Assembly: GCA_936933955.1 (NCBI GenBank)
Contig: CAKZIN010000047.1
Coordinates: 1-6,160 of the forward strand
DNA from: an uncultured Sphingopyxis sp.
GTDB taxonomy: Bacteria > Pseudomonadota > Alphaproteobacteria > Sphingomonadales > Sphingomonadaceae
Length of the DNA stretch: 6,160 nucleotides
Reading direction: 5' to 3'
Position 1 is the first letter of the stretch. Each line of letters opens with the position of its first letter. The position numbers and the translations under genes are program-made. Under the pieces are notes generated by a model, which searched no databases, had not been told where the DNA came from, and saw only the letters and a program-made list of their open reading frames with translations. Positions 5,787 through 6,160 of the stretch are shown piece after piece.

Positions 5787-6160
5787 TCACCGCGCGTCGC
5801 GTTCGAAGTGACGAAGATAGCCTTCGGTCGCCGGGAGCGCCCAGGTCGTGCGCCCCGACCCTTCGCTGCGGAAGGTGGTCTCGTACGACTGAAGCGCGCG
5901 GTAAAAGGCGTAGAATTGCGGATCGCGGCCAAAGCTGTCGCGCTCGATCTGGGCGATCTGCGCATCGCCCTCCGCGCGGACGGCGTTGGCGCGCGCGGTG
6001 CCGTCGGCGCGAACGGTGCGCGCCTCCACCAGCTTTGCCTCGCGCATACGCGCGAGCGCGGCGTCGCGCGGTGCGCCGGGCGCATATTGCACCTGATCCA
6101 CCGTCACGTTGACGAGCCGCACCCCGATCGGCGCCAACCGCTGCGCCAGCGTGGCGAGAC
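5787..6160 (-). CDS. hflC: HflC, SPFH-domain FtsH modulator (C-terminal part)
   Basis: The last 123 residues of an HflC-like protein; the gene enters from the right edge of the window (first whole codon 6158-6156), so its membrane anchor and most of the SPFH/band-7 domain are not visible. HflC and HflK form a large membrane complex that binds and modulates the AAA+ protease FtsH, with the main domains on the periplasmic side. Visible landmarks are the I-G-V-R-L-V-N-V strand typical of the end of the SPFH domain, an Ala/Arg/Glu-rich helix (A-R-M-R-E-A-K through R-A-E-G-D-A-Q) typical of the long HflC coiled coil, and the diagnostic D-P-Q-F-Y-A-F-Y-R-A-L-Q-S-Y-E, followed by a short C-terminal end (G-Y-L-R-H-F). 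An in-frame TTG at 6137 is an internal Leu codon, not a start. The Do protease gene follows; hflK is expected just outside the window. Confidence 0.87.
   Translation of the reverse strand, partial: LATLAQRLAPIGVRLVNVTVDQVQYAPGAPRDAALARMREAKLVEARTVRADGTARANAVRAEGDAQIAQIERDSFGRDPQFYAFYRALQSYETTFRSEGSGRTTWALPATEGYLRHFERDAR

Noticed and set aside
5726..6085. Minus-strand open frame of 119 codons overlapping the hflC end
   Set aside because: It is out of frame with the clear HflC sequence, Arg/Pro/Ala-rich and without any motif.

Overview
The window is GC-rich and tightly packed, and every supportable gene lies on the minus strand. It reads as ordinary chromosome of an alphaproteobacterium, most likely a sphingomonad (Sphingomonadales). 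The reasons are the GC-rich codon usage, the gene families present (an hflC–Do protease pair, a DUF853 HerA-like ATPase, a bacterial OPT transporter), and intergenic palindromes with an 8-bp arm and a CTTG-type loop, which I recall as common in sphingomonad genomes. The genus is inference.

In minus-strand transcription order (right to left): (1) 6160-5787, the C-terminal part of HflC, cut by the window edge; (2) 5711-4131, a periplasmic Do/DegP-type serine protease with a complete catalytic triad and two PDZ domains, probably starting at a TTG codon and possibly having its own promoter; (3) a 133-bp gap with two competing hairpins; (4) 3997-2414, a DUF853/YjgR-family HerA-like ATPase with intact Walker A and B motifs, an Ala/Glu/Arg-rich coiled coil and a Gly-rich tail; (5) a gene-free stretch of about 360 bp (2054-2413) packed with inverted repeats and a G-run cluster; (6) 2053-95, an OPT-family oligopeptide transporter; (7) 98-1, the start of a secreted or periplasmic protein that overlaps the OPT stop by ATGA and is cut by the left edge.

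Together hflC and the Do protease point to envelope protein quality control: HflKC modulates the membrane protease FtsH, while the Do protease handles misfolded periplasmic proteins. The OPT transporter and the overlapping exported protein look like a translationally coupled pair, possibly for peptide uptake plus processing or binding, but the second gene is too short here to identify. The HerA-like ATPase appears to be a single-gene unit.

I saw no mobile element, CRISPR array, tRNA, rRNA or clear novel system. The most unusual part is the non-coding palindrome cluster at 2169-2403.
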